Shown: positions 41,721 through 53,740 of the stretch, piece after piece | Numbering within the stretch: position 1 is the stretch's first letter | Layout: each line of letters starts with the position of its first letter | NCBI GenBank assembly: GCA_020796225.1 | Contig: CM036774.1 | Coordinates: 27,680,791-27,744,790, forward strand | Direction of reading: 5' to 3' | Length of the DNA stretch: 64,000 bases | DNA from: Arion vulgaris | Lineage: Eukaryota > Mollusca > Gastropoda > Stylommatophora > Arionidae | Notes under the pieces: model-generated | Told to the model about the DNA's origin: nothing | Databases searched by the model: none | Seen by the model: only the letters and a program-made list of their open reading frames with translations | Translations under genes and position numbers: made by a program

Positions 41721-41862
41721 GCATGTCTGCATTACAAAGATGAGGGCGAGTGTGTGGCATATTGTCCCAAAGACACAATCTATGACAAGATTAAAATGAT
41801 CAACATTCCAAACCCAGGTGTCAAGTACACCTTTGGTTCAGTCTGTGTCAGAGAATGTCCAG
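41721..41862 (+). CDS. EGFR: EGFR exon: cysteine-rich domain II with the dimerisation arm
   Basis: Acceptor TCTCTTCCAG; donor CCAG|GTAAAT; phase in 0, out 1. Reads ACLHYKDEGECVAYC, then PKDTIYDKIKMINIPNPG and VKYTFGSVCVRECP. The 26 residues between the two cysteines equal the length of the EGFR dimerisation arm, and the first arm Tyr (IYDK) is kept. The second arm Tyr of EGFR corresponds to Met here. KYTFGSVCV matches KYSFGATCV. Confidence 0.95.
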
Positions 41863-42065
41863 GTAAATATTATGTAACAGATTGTAATCTTCGAGATCAG
41901 CAAGAGATCTCCATACACAATAGTACCAATATTTTTATTTAGACTAATTTTTACATCCCTCGAAGTTAGATTAGTAACAGTGTCTGAGGATATGGAGTCA
42001 GTGATCTGCTACTGAGATCTGAGATCTTCTTGTGTAAGGAAGAGATCAGAGTATACATCTTCTCT

Positions 42066-42300
42066 TCTTCTTCTTTGCACCGATGTTAATCACTTTTGTG
42101 ATATGTTTGATCTTTGCCAAGAATGTGTATACGTTGCATATTGGTTTGGTAGGCCTCTAAACACAGACTTCTACAAGTTTAGGACACGTGCATCCGATTT
42201 CAATCAAACTTCCTTAGTCTAATATTACGACATGCATGGCAGGTAACAGTGGTTCTATTCTTTATACCCCAAATTTGGGCCCTGGTAACCGCTCAGGTGA
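42066..42300 (-). repeat. SINE-like family B copy
   Basis: Contains TTGTGATATGTTTGATCTTT, GTGTATACGTTGCATATTGG, GATTTCAATCAAACTTCCTT and CCCCAAATTTGGGCCCTGG, ending at GTAACCGCTCAGG. The second most complete copy of the family. Confidence 0.8.
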
Positions 42301-42329
42301 GCATACATCTTATTTATTGTGATGCAATG

Positions 42330-42720
42330 AGCAAAGCACAGTCACAAAAATAACTACATGTGAAATGCGCTGCCTGCAAAAGTTACCAACAACACCAGAA
42401 AAGACAGTCACCAACATCAGCATAAAAAAAGAAAGTTGACACAGAACCTAGCTTGAATTACATTGAGAAACAAAGAATGAAGTGGTTTGGTCACTTAATA
42501 AGAATGTATCCAAACTCCACAGTATACAGAGTCTTCTACAACAGAACATCAAGAAAGAAGGTGAGAGGCAGACAAAAAAAAAAATGGTTAGATGGCATAG
42601 CAGAATCCTGTCAAAGAGCAAAAATAACAATCACCCAAGCCACCAGAACAGTGCGTGACAAAAAGCAGAAAATCATGACACTGGGCAACAACCCGGAAGC
42701 AATGTGACGACACTGGGAAC
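42330..42720 (+). pseudogene. LINE 3' fragment (WFGHLIRM family)
   Basis: An 84-residue open stretch (42453-42707) reads EKQRMKWFGHLIRMYPNSTV, SRKKVRGRQKKKWLDGIAES and TRTVRDKKQKIM: the WFGH, GR-x-KKxWxDG and RD-x2-W-like boxes of a non-LTR retrotransposon C-terminus. Different from the other four families in the window. Confidence 0.8.
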
Positions 42721-43280
42721 AAGCCAGAAGCAAGTGGTGGAGGATGACACTGGGCAACAACCCGAAGCAGTGTGAGACACTGGGCAACAACCGAAGCAGT
42801 GTCCACGACAAAAGAAGAAAGAAGAAGGATGATGTTCTGTCAATTTATCAATGTTACAGAACATTTTCTAGTTGATCTGTCAATTTATCAATGTTACAGA
42901 ACATTTTCTAGTTGATCTGTCAATTTGTCAATGTTACAGAACATTTTCTAGTTGATCTGTCTATTGTCCATGATGATTGCCCTCTAAATTATCTTAAGTC
43001 TCCAAAAACTTCAAATTTTAATAGTCCATGATGTGTGCCTCTAAATTATCTAACTCTCAAATCTTGTAATAGTCCATGATGTGTTAAATTACTCCTCTGA
43101 TAGGATTATCTATCTCTCTCAAACTTGTTTTATAGTTTTTTCATGATAGATGTGCCCCTCTCTTTTTAAATGATCTTATTCTCAAATCTTGTAATAGTCC
43201 ATGATGTGTACCTTTCAAATTATCTTTTACTCTCAAATCATGTAATAACCAACATAATGGCTTATGTTATAAAAATGCAG

Positions 43281-43385
43281 ACTTTCTTCTGGAGGATGGT
43301 GGTTCTTGTGTGCGACAGTGCACTGAAGGTCATCATGCCATGGATAAGAGACATTGTAAACCATGTAACGGAGCTTGTCCAAGAC
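43281..43385 (+). CDS. EGFR: EGFR exon: end of cysteine-rich domain II
   Basis: Acceptor GTTATAAAAATGCAG lacks a pyrimidine tract; donor AGAC|GTAAGT is strong. Reads FLLEDGGSCVRQCTEGHHAM and DKRHCKPCNGACPR, matching EGFR DHGSCVRACGADSYEM and KCKKCEGPCRKVC. Phase in 2, out 1. Cysteine spacing C-x3-C and C-x2-C-x3-C is conserved. Confidence 0.94.
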
Positions 43386-43494
43386 GTAAGTTGCATAATC
43401 TCTTCTCATTTCTTACATAGACTCGCAGTCTGCTAATATGAATTCAGATGTTGTCATCTGACTAGCATGACACCTATGACTTATTTTTACATGA

Positions 43495-43932
43495 TGGTTT
43501 GATTGATAGAACCATCATCATTGCACTTCAGTGAGTAACCATGTGTGCCCTGATCTCTTTCTTACACAGGAAGATCTCAACTGCAGTACATAAACTCTGT
43601 AGTACCGTGAGGCCCTCAATGTAATTTGGAAAATGGTGAAGATATTTTTGTAGGAACTTGTTTTTGGTAATCTTTTCTAATGAATTTTGCCAGGGCAGCG
43701 GCTTTCCGTTCTACTTTTCTCAATTTTGAACTGCCAAGGGTTCTTTTACATGCTCAAATTGAACACAGGACCTACCTTTTATTGTCCGTTTCCGGTAGGA
43801 CTAGGAGCTCAATCTCACCTACACTGAGATCAGGGATCTCTGGAAAAATATCAAGATGGCTTCATGAGGGAGCAAACCTGGTACCTTTGGCATGAGAGGC
43901 AATCACCTAACCTCTATGCCACAGAGACTCCC
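43495..43932 (+). repeat. Dispersed repeat family C, copy 2 (longer)
   Basis: Shares ordered blocks with 10120-10497: CATTGCACTTCAGTGAG, GATCTCTTTCTTACACAGGA, GAAGATATTTTTGTAGGAA and ACTGAGATCAGGGATCTCTG. It carries about 70 extra bases in the middle (CTCAATTTTGAACTGCCAAG region). It ends CCTAACCTCTATGCCACAGA, similar to the anticodon/T-arm-like ends of tRNA-related repeats, which is weak evidence. Confidence 0.75.
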
Positions 43933-44600
43933 ATGATGGTATGTCTGCCAGTATGTCTGCCAGTATGTCTGCCAGTATGTCTGCCAGTATGTCTGCCAGT
44001 ATGTCTGCCAGTATGTCTGCCAGTATGAAGTATCTCTGAGTGTCTGCCAGTATGTCTGCCAGTATGAAGTATCTCTGAGTGTCTGCCAGTATGTCTGCCA
44101 GTATGTCTGCCAGTATGTCTGCCAGTATGTCTGCCAGTATGTCTGCCAGTATGAAGTATCTCTGAGTGTCTGCCAGTATGTCTGCCAGTATGTCTGCCAG
44201 TATGAAGTATCTCTGAGTGTCTGCCAGTATGAAGTATCTCTGAGTGTCTGCCAGTATGTCTGCCAGTATGAAGTATCTCTGAGTGTCTGCCAGTATGTCT
44301 GCCAGTATGTCTGCCAGTATGAAGTATCTCTGAGTGTCTGCCAGTATGAAGTATCTCTGAGTGTCTGCCAGTATGAAGTATCTCTGAGTGTCTGCCAGTA
44401 TGTCTGCCAGTATGAAGTATCTCTGAGTGTCTGCCAGTATGTCTGCCAGTATGTCTGCCAGTATGAAGTATCTCTGAGTGTCTGCCAGTATGAAGTATCT
44501 CTGAGTGTCTGCCAGTATGAAGTATCTCTGAGTGTCTGCTAGTATGAAGTATCTCTGAGTGTCTGCTAGTATGAAGTATCTCTGAGTGTCTGCCAGTATT
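43933..44600. repeat. Compound array of 12-bp and 27-bp units
   Basis: GTATGTCTGCCA (12 bp) alternates with GTATGAAGTATCTCTGAGTG plus TCTGCCA (27 bp). Runs of the 12-mer vary from none to seven between 27-mers. Both lengths are multiples of three, so one - strand frame is open throughout (GRHTGRH and SEILHT). Confidence 0.95.
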
Positions 44601-44733
44601 GTTTGACATGCACTTAAATTCAGTTGATATTTTTGTTTCTGCCATCACTTGCTGTGTATTAGGCATTAGTCATGATGCCTGGTATTGCGCTTCTCACAGA
44701 TTTTTGCGTGAGGCCTGCTTACCATTTTACTGG

Positions 44734-46435
44734 TATCCTCACCATACAGACGAGCCTTTGGAATCTTCATGGGTACTTGAAGATTAGATTCTTCAAATTG
44801 TGATCATTCTTCATGGGTACTTGAAGATTAGATTCTTCAAATTGTGATCATTCTTCATGGGTACTTAAAGATTCGATCCTTCAAATTGTGATCATTCTTC
44901 ATGGGTACTTGAAGATTAGATTCTTCAAATTGTGATCATTCTTCATGGGTACTTGAAGATTAGATTCTTCAAATTGTGATCATTCTTCATGGGTACTTGA
45001 AGATTAGATTCTTCAAATTGTGATCATTCTTCATGGGTACTCGAAGATTAGATTCTTCAAATTGTGATCATTCTTCATGGGTACTTGAAGATTAGATTCT
45101 TCAAATTGTGATCATTCTTCATGGGTACTCGAAGATTAGATTCTTCAAATTGTGATCATTCTTCATGGGTACTTGAAGATTAGATTCTTCAAATTGTGAT
45201 CATTCTTCATGGGTACTTGAAGATTAGATTCTTCAAATTGTGATCATTCTTCATGGGTACTTGAAGATTAGATTCTTCAAATTGTGATCATTCTTCATGG
45301 GTACTTAAAGATTCGATCCTTCAAATTGTGATCATTCTTCATGGGTACTTGAAGATTAGATTCTTCAAATTGTGATCATTCTTCATGGGTACTTGAAGAT
45401 TAGATTCTTCAAATTGTGATCATTCTTCATGGGTACTTGAAGATTAGATTCTTCAAATTCTGATCATTCTTCATGGGTACTCGAAGATTAGATTCTTCAA
45501 ATTGTGATCATTCTTCATGGGTACTTGAAGATTAGATTCTTCAAATTGTGATCATTCTTCATGGGTACTCGAAGATTAGATTCTTCAAATTGTGATCATT
45601 CTTCATGGGTACTTGAAGATTAGATTCTTCAAATTGTGATCATTCTTCATGGGTACTTGAAGATTAGATTCTTCAAATTGTGATCATTCTTCATGGGTAC
45701 TCGAAGATTAGATTCTTCAAATTGTGATCATTCTTCATGGGTACTTGAAGATTAGATTCTTCAAATTGTGATCATTCTTCATGGGTACTTGAAGATTAGA
45801 TCCTTCAAATTGTGATCATTCTTCATGGGTACTCGAAGATTAGATTCTTCAAATTGTGATCATTCTTCATGGGTACTTGAAGATTAGATCCTTCAAATTG
45901 TGATCATTCTTCATGGGTACTCGAAGATTAGATTCTTCAAATTGTGATCATTCTTCATGGGTACTCGAAGATTAGATTCTTCAAATTGTGATCATTCTTC
46001 ATGGGTACTTGAAGATTAGATTCTTCAAATTGTGATCATTCTTCATGGGTACTCGAAGATTAGATTCTTCAAATTGTGATCATTCTTCATGGGTACTCGA
46101 AGATTAGATTCTTCAAATTGTGATCATTCTTCATGGGTACTCGAAGATTAGATTCTTCAAATTGTGATCATTCTTCATGGGTACTTGAAGATTAGATTCT
46201 TCAAATTGTGATCATTCTTCATGGGTACTCGAAGATTAGATTCTTCAAATTGTGATCATTCTTCATGGGTACTTGAAGATTAGATTCTTCAAATTGTGAT
46301 CATTCTTCATGGGTACTCGAAGATTAGATTCTTCAAATTGTGATCATTCTTCATGGGTACTTGAAGATTAGATCCTTCAAATTGTGATCATTCTTCATGG
46401 GTACTCGAAGATTAGATTCTTCAAATTGTGATCAT
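44734..46435. repeat. 44-bp array, about 38 copies
   Basis: Units contain TTCTTCATGGGTACTTGAAG and ATTAGATTCTTCAAATTGTG followed by ATCA. Very uniform; variants are ACTCGAAG for ACTTGAAG and GATCCTTC for GATTCTTC. GAAGATTAGATTCTTC is a small inverted repeat in each unit. Confidence 0.97.
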
Positions 46436-46779
46436 TATAGAAACCTGTTGTCCAAACCACTTGCCTTGAGTCATCATACCCTTGGAACTTTTACAGCCAG
46501 TAACAATTAGTGAAGTGTGACTTCTCTATCGGATTTCCTGCCTGTAGTGAGGTCATTCCATACGCATTGTATGATAAACATTCTTTAATGATCTTTTTAG
46601 TACCACATATTTGAGATTGGATCTACGTCAAAGAACATTTATTTATTTTGCAACCTTTCTAATTGGGTGAGGTTGTTCCAGTTGATATTTGATATATTCT
46701 ACTTGAACTTTACAGAAACTTCATCAATATGTCATGTTTTTTTTATAATGTATTTACACATATCATGTCATCTCACCCA

Positions 46780-47275
46780 CATATAAATCTGTTCTTGATG
46801 TCTTACAAATGTCATCTCACCCACATATAAATCTGTTCTTGATGTCTTACAAATGTTATCTCACCCACATATAAATCTGTTCTTGATGTCTTACAAATGT
46901 TATCTCACCCACATATAAATCTGTTCTTGATGTCTTACAAATGTCATCTTGCCCACATATAAATCTGTTCTTGATGTCTTACAAATGTTATCTCACCCAC
47001 ATATAAATCTGTTCTTGATGTCTTACAAATGTTATCTCACCCACATATAAATCTGTTCTTGATGTCTTACAAATGTTATCTCACCCACATATAAATCTGT
47101 TCTTGATGTCTTACAAATGTCATCTCACCCACATATAAATATGTTCTTGATGTCTTACAAATGTCATCTTGTCCATATAAATATGTTCTTGATGTCTTAC
47201 AAATGTCATCTCACCCACATATAAATCTGTTCTTGATGTCTTACAAATGTCATCTCACCCATATAAATCTGTTCT
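46780..47275. repeat. A second, unrelated 44-bp array, about 11 copies
   Basis: Units contain CACCCACATATAAATCTG, TTCTTGATGTCTTACAAATG and TTATCT. No sequence relation to the 44-bp array at 44734-46435 that I can see. Confidence 0.95.
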
Positions 47276-47689
47276 TTATGTGATATCATTTTCAGTTGTT
47301 TAAAAATAATTCTAATAGATTTATTCTTCTGTTCCTCATTCCTACCCCCAACTCCACCCTATAAAAATATTTTGTTTAATTTCATTTCATCAATAATTGC
47401 ACAATTTTAATATTAATATCAATCAAACATTCGGTGGATAAATATTTTTAAAACACGATTAGTTTGTAGAGAATTCGGTTGGCAATGAATATTTAAATTC
47501 GGAAAACATTCATGAATTTGAGAACTGTACGGAAGTTTTAGGCAGTATAAAAATAATATCTGCAACATTCTTGAGGTAAGTTCATGGTTGTACCAATATG
47601 AGTCGCTGAGTGTGTTGTGTGTTCTGTTAGTGCATGCAACACATATGCGATACGCATGTTGATGTATTCTGACTGTACCAACATTAGTC

Positions 47690-47845
47690 CCTGAGTGTGT
47701 TGTGTGTTCTCCTGAGTGTGTTGTGTGTTCTCCTGTGTGTGTTGTGTGTTCTCCTGAGTGTGTTGTGTATTCTCCTGAGTGTGTTGTGTGTTCTCCTGTG
47801 TGTGTTGTGTGTCCTCCTGAGTGTGTTGTGTGTTCTCCTAGTGCA
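47690..47845. repeat. ~21-bp array
   Basis: TGAGTGTGTTGTGTGTTCTC units with TGTGTG variants, about seven copies. 47276-47689 to its left is AT-rich unique sequence without a recognisable gene. Confidence 0.9.
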
Positions 47846-47904
47846 TATGACATGCATGCTTGTTGTATTCTGATTTTCTTCTTCACTCATTAGAAATGTT
47901 GTTA

Positions 47905-49425
47905 TCACACCGACATGTACATATCAGAATGATACACCAACATGTACATATCAGAATGATACACCAAAGTGTACATATCAGAATGATACACCGACATGTA
48001 CATATCAGAATAATACATCAACATGTACATATCAGAATGATACACCGACATGTACATATCAGAATGATACATCAACATGTACATATCAGAATGATACATC
48101 AACATGTACATATCAGAATGATACACTGACATGTACATATCAGAATGATACATCAACATGTACATATCAGAATGATACACCGACATGTGCATATCAGAAT
48201 GATACACTGACATGTACATATCAGAATGATACACCGACATGTGCATATCAGAATGATACACCGACATGTACATATCAGAATGATACACTGACATGTACAT
48301 ATCAGAATGATACACCGACATGTACATATCAGAATGATACACCGACATGTACATATCAGAATGATACACCGACATGTACATATCAGAATGATACATCAAC
48401 ATGTGCATATCAGAATGATACACCAACATGTACATATCAGAATGATACACCGACATGTACATATCAGAATGATACACCGACATGTACATATCAGAATGAT
48501 ACACCGACATGTACATATCAGAATGATACACCAACATGTGCATATCAGAATGATACATCAACATGTACATATCAGAATGATACACCGACATGTACATATC
48601 AGAATGATACATCAACATGTACATATCAGAATGATACACCGACATGTGCATGTCAGAATGATACACCGACATGTGCATATCAGAATGATACATCTACATG
48701 TACATATCAGAATGATACATCAACATGTACATATCAGAATGATACACCAACATGTACATATCAGAATGATACACCGACATGTACATATCAGAATGATACA
48801 CCGACATGTACATATCAGAACGATACACCGACATGTACATATCAGAACGATACACCAACATGTACATATCAGAATGATACATCAACATGTACATATCAGA
48901 ATGATACATCAACATGTACATATCAGAATGATACACCGACATGTACATATCAGAATGATACACCGACATGTACATATCAGAATGATACACCGACATGTAC
49001 ATATCAGAATGATACACCGACATGTACATATCAGAATGATACATCAACATGTACATATCAGAATGATACACCGACATGTACATATCAGAATGATACACCG
49101 ACATGTACATATCAGAATGATACACCGACATGTACATATCAGAATGATACACCGACATGTACATATCAGAATGATACATCAACATGTACATATCAGAATG
49201 ATACACCAACATGTACATATCAGAATGATACACTGACATGTACATATCAGAATGATACACTGACATGTACATATCAGAATGATACACCGACATGTACATA
49301 TCAGAATGATACACCGACATGTACATATCAGAATGATACATCAACATGTACATACCAGAATGATACACCGACATGTACATACCAGAATGATACACCAACA
49401 TGTACATATCAGAATGATACTGACT
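47905..49425. repeat. 27-bp array, about 56 copies
   Basis: Units ACATGTACATATCAGAATGA plus TACACCG, with CATCA, CACTG and ATGTGC variants. ATGTACAT is a perfect 8-bp palindrome in most units. Open frames of about 240-310 codons on both strands (HVHIRMIH- and MYMSVYHSD-type) are due to the multiple-of-three period. Confidence 0.97.
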
Positions 49426-49949
49426 GTAATTTTGGCTAACTAAAATGATACTATTGTATTGTGTGGTTTATCATGTTGGTATAATGCTATTCTCTAGTCT
49501 CCTGTGTTGGAATGATGATGTTGTCTAGTCTCCTGTGTTGGAATGATGTTGTGTAGTCTCCTGTGTTGGTATGATGATGTTGTGATGTCACTTGTCTTGA
49601 AATGATAATGCATGTTGCAATTTCTATGGAATGAAATAATGTTGTAACTTCTATCAAATGAAATAATGTTGTAACTTCTATCAAATAGAATGAAATAATG
49701 TTGTAACCAACATTTAGAAATATGATAATGTTGTTATCTTTCTTGCTGAAAAAACAAAATTGTTGTGACCTTGATTGAATTCATTGAAATGTTGTTTTAT
49801 TTCGTTACAATTTTTCCTGCACACATTTTTGTCTAAATCTCATTTGTTTCAAGTTTATTTATTTGTTTTTTTTCTGTTTTTGTTTCTGTTTCTGTAGTTA
49901 GTCAAGAAATTATTAGATTCAGTTTTCTTGTTTGTCTAGACTAAATTCT

Positions 49950-50550
49950 AAAGTTCACAGATTCAAGTTTAGTTGTGAGACTATGCTAAATTCTAAAGTT
50001 CACAGATTCAAGTTTAGTTGTGAGACTATGCTAAATTCTAAAGTTCACAGATTCAAGTTTTAGTTGTGAGACTATGCTAAATTCTAAAGTTCACAGATTC
50101 AAGTTTTAGTTGTGAGACTATGCTAAATTCTAAAGTTCACAGATTCAAGTTTAGTTGTGAGACTATGCTAAATTCTAAAGTTCACAGATTCAAGTTTAGT
50201 TGTGAGACTAAAGTTCACAGATTCAAGTTTTAGTTGTGAGACTATGCTAAATTCTAAAGTTCACAGATTCAAGTTTAGTTGTGAGACTATGCTAAATTCT
50301 AAAGTTCACAGATTCAAGTTTAGTTGTGAGACTAAAGTTCACAGATTCAAGTTTTAGTTGTGAGACTAGACTAAATTCTAAAGTTCACAGATTCAAGTTT
50401 TAGTTGTGAGACTAGACTAAATTCTAAAGTTCACAGATTCAAGTTTTAGTTGTGAGACTAGACTAAAGTTCACAGATTCAAGTTTTAGTTGTGAGACTAG
50501 ACTAAATTCTAAAGTTCACAGATTCAAGTTTTAGTTGTGAGACTAGACTA
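49950..50550. repeat. ~53-bp array with shorter variants, about 12 copies
   Basis: Units contain CTAAATTCTAAAGTTCACAG, ATTCAAGTTTTAGTTGTGAG and ACTATG. Shorter units lack TTCTAAA-type segments (for example at about 50210, 50330 and 50460). Confidence 0.95.
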
Positions 50551-50700
50551 TCCAAAAACCATCTTAATATGCATGTAATGTCTGCGTTGTTATTGTAAAT
50601 GTCATTGAAGTTGCATGTTGCACTAGCATCCTTTAATCTGATCCACCGCATGCTTGTCTTGTATGATCACTATTGTTGTTGCATCTTTCTACATTCCTAG

Positions 50701-50812
50701 AATGCAAAGGTATTGAGTCACCTGATTTTCTAAACCTGAACAATTCGCATCAGTTTGAAGGATGTACTTCTATTGATGGCGACATGATTATACTAGCATC
50801 ATCATTCACCAG
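50701..50812 (+). CDS. EGFR: EGFR exon: domain II/III junction
   Basis: Acceptor TTTCTACATTCCTAG; donor CCAG|GTGAGC. Reads CKGIESPDFLNLNNSHQFEG and CTSIDGDMIILASSFT, equivalent to EGFR VCNGIGIGEF to HFKNCTSISGDLHILPVAF. The GCTSIDGD box starts the second ligand-binding L domain (domain III). NNS is a possible glycosylation site. Phase in 2, out 2. Confidence 0.94.
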
Positions 50813-51169
50813 GTGAGCTGCTGACTGATACATCATGATGATATTCATGATGATATTCATGATGTATGTGAATTATACTAAGTACATCAATTATCATATA
50901 ACAGTGTATGATGTTTCATTTATGAAATATGTATCAGCAGACAGCGTACAATATGTTAGCAATATTTATTTCAATATTAGAACTGATAAATATCAAGTAG
51001 CAAACCTCACATAGAGATCATAAGGGGGGGGGCAGTAACTTTTTGATATGAACAAACAAACAAATGGTATAATGATTACATGTCTACAAATTAGCTAGAT
51101 ATACACATGCTCAGTGAACAAGACATCATCATGGACACCTGCACATGATGATGATGATGGTGTCTTGTT

Positions 51170-52120
51170 AGTTACAGAAATAATGCTGGCAGAATCCGTG
51201 GAAGAATTGTGTCAACATGATGGTGTCTTGTTAGTTTACAGAAATAATGCTGGCAGAATCCATGGAAGAATTGTGTCAACATGATGGTGTCTTGTTAGTT
51301 TACAGAAATAATGCTGGCAGAATCCGTGGAAGAATTGTGTCAACATGATGGTGTCTTGTTAGTTTACAGAAATAATGCTGGCAGAATCCGTGGAAGAATT
51401 GTGTCAACATGATGGTGTCTTGTTAGTTTACAGAAATAATGCTGGCAACATCCATGGAAGAATTGTGTCAACATGATGGTGTCTTGTTAGTTTACAGAAA
51501 TAATGCTGGCAGAATCCATGGAAGAATTGTGTCAACATGATGGTGTCTTGTTAGTTTACAGAAATAATGCTGGCAGCATCCATGGAAGAATTGTGTCAAC
51601 ATGATGGTGTCTTGTTAGTTTACAGAAATAATGCTGGCAGCATCCATGGAAGAATTGTGTCAACATGATGGTGTCTTGTTAGTTTACAGAAATAATGCTG
51701 GCAGAATCCATGGAAGAATTGTGTCAACATGATGGTGTCTTGTTAGTTTACAGAAATAATGCTGGCAGCATCCATGGAAGAATTGTGTCAACATGATGGT
51801 GTCTTGTTAGCATTACAGAAATAATGCTGGCAGAATCCGTGGAAGAATTGTGTCAACATGATGGTGTCTTGTTAGCATTACAGAAATAATGCTGGCAGCA
51901 TCCATGGAAGAATTGTGTCAACATGATGGTGTCTTGTTAGCATTACAGAAATAATGCTGGCAGCATCCATGGAAGAATTGTGTCAACATGATGGTGTCTT
52001 GTTAGCATTACAGAAATAATGCTGGCAGCATCCATGGAAGAATTGTGTCAACATGATGGTGTCTTGTTAGTTTACAGAAATAATGCTGGCAGAATCCATG
52101 GAAGAATTGTGTCAAAATTT
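51170..52120. repeat. 64-bp array, about 14.5 copies
   Basis: Units contain TTTACAGAAATAATGCTGGC, AGAATCCATGGAAGAATTG and TGTCAACATGATGGTGTCTT. Variants AGCATCC for AGAATCC and GCATTACAG for GTTTACAG occur in blocks. TTAGTTTACAG in each unit resembles a weak splice acceptor. Confidence 0.97.
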
Positions 52121-52239
52121 GTCTGCTTTATCTTGTACATGTTTTTGCAGAAAGATGGTTGTTTATCTTTTACATATGAGCAAGATGGTTGTTTGATTTC
52201 ATCTTTTCTCAGTACATTGTTCAGCTTCTGTTTCCATTA

Positions 52240-53740
52240 ACATGTGTCCCTAGCCTGTATCTACAAGTTTGATGTTAGTACCCTTCCTTGTAGTGAAGGA
52301 TGGGTCGACACATTGTTCAGAGTCTGTTTCCATTTACATGTGCCCCTGTCCTGTATCTACAAGTTTGATGTTAGTGCCCTTCCTTGTAGTGAAGGATGGG
52401 TCGACACATTGTTCAGAGTCTGTTTCCATTTACATGTGCCCCTGTCCTGTATCTACAAGTTTGATGTTAGTGCCATTCCTTGTAGTGAAGGATGGGTCGG
52501 CACATTGTTCAGAGTCTGTTTACATTAACATGTGTCCCTAGCCTGTATCTGCAAGTTTGATGTTAGTGCCCTTCCTTGTAGTGAAGGATGGGTCAGTACA
52601 TTGTTCAGCGTCTGTTTCCATTTACATGTGTCACTGACCTGTATCTACAAGTTTGATGTTAGTACCCTTCCTTGTAGTGAAGGATGGGTCAGTACATTGT
52701 TCAGCGTCTGTTTCCATTTACATGTGTCCATGGCCTGTATCTACATGTTTGATGTTAGTACCCTTCCTTGTAGTGAAGGATGGGTCAGTACATTGTTCAG
52801 CGTCTGTTTCCATTTACATGTGTCCCTGGCCTGTATCTGCAAGTTTGATGTTAGTGCCCTTCCTTGTAGTGAATGATGGGTCAACACATTGTTCAGCGCC
52901 TGTTTCCATTTACATGTGTCACTGACCTGTATCTACATGTTTGATGTTAGTACCCTTCCTTGTAGTGAATGATGGGTCAACACATTGTTCAGCGTCTGTT
53001 TCCATTTACATGTGTCCCTGGCCTGTATCTACAAGTTTGATGTTAGTACCCTTCCTTGTAGTGAATGATGGGTCAACACATTGTTCAGCGCCTGTTTCCA
53101 TTAACATGTGTCTCTAGCCTGTATCTACATGTTTGATGTTAGTACCCTTCCTTGTAGTGAATGATGGGTCAACACATTGTTCAGCGTCTGTTTCCATTTA
53201 CATGTGTCACTGACCTGTATCTACATGTTTGATGTTAGTACCCTTCCTTGTAGTGAATGATGGGTCAACACATTGTTCAGCGTCTGTTTCCATTTACATG
53301 TGTCCCTGGCCTGTATCTACAAGTTTGATGTTAGTACCCTTCCTTGTAGTGAATGATGGGTCAACACATTGTTCAGAGTCTGTTTACATTAACATGTGTC
53401 CATGGCCTGTATCTACATGTTTGATGTTAGTACCCTTCCTTGTAGTGAATGATGGGTCAACACATTGTTCAGAGTCTGTTTACATTTACATGTGTCACTG
53501 ACCTGTATCTACAAGTTTGATGTTAGTACCCTTCCTTGTAGTGAATGATGGGTCAACACATTGTTCAGAGTCTGTTTACATTAACATGTGTCCATGGCCT
53601 GTATCTACATGTTTGATGTTAGTACCCTTCCTTGTAGTGAATGATGGGTCGACACATTGTTCAGCGTCTGTTTCCATTAACATGTGTCTCTAGCCTGTAT
53701 CTACAAGTTTGATGTTAGTGCCCTTCCTTGTAGTGAATGA
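52240..53740. repeat. 96-bp array, about 15.6 copies
   Basis: Units contain ACATGTGTCCCTAGCCTGTA, TCTACAAGTTTGATGTTAGT, ACCCTTCCTTGTAGTGAAGG, ATGGGTCGACACATTGTTCA and GAGTCTGTTTCCATTT. 96 is a multiple of three, so two forward frames stay open in places. Left copies have GAAGGATGGG, right copies GAATGATGGG, showing block-wise spread of a variant. Confidence 0.97.

Larger units (their letters stand above)
41863..43280. other. Intron with SINE-like, LINE and short arrays
   Basis: Family B copy on - (42066-42300), LINE fragment on + (42330-42720), repeats of GACACTGGGCAACAACCCG (42675-42800), three ~42-bp units GATCTGTCAATTTATCAATG (42833-42962), then AT-rich irregular repeats of AATAGTCCATGATGTG (42965-43250). 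Confidence 0.8.
43386..50700. other. Intron of 7.3 kb made largely of tandem arrays
   Basis: Family C repeat (43495-43932), a 12/27-bp compound array (43933-44600), two different 44-bp arrays (44734-46435 and 46780-47275), a 21-bp array (47690-47845), a 27-bp array (47905-49425), ~33-bp repeats CTAGTCTCCTGTGTTGG (49493-49575) and a ~53-bp array (49950-50550). Unique non-coding sequence: 46436-46779, 47276-47689, 49576-49949 and 50551-50700. Confidence 0.9.

Noticed and set aside
31251..43385. Insulin-receptor-type gene as an alternative identity
   Set aside because: Insulin receptors also have L1-CR-L2, but the cysteine spacing, the dimerisation-arm length and the KEITGYLLIQ and CYADTIDW motifs fit ErbB.
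44734..46435. Regularly spaced repeat that could suggest a CRISPR array
   Set aside because: Units are contiguous with no variable spacers, and this is an animal genome with split genes. The same applies to every other array here.
47905..49407. Long frames on both strands (MYMSVYHSD and HVHIRMIH repeats)
   Set aside because: 27-bp minisatellite in an intron; same period effect.
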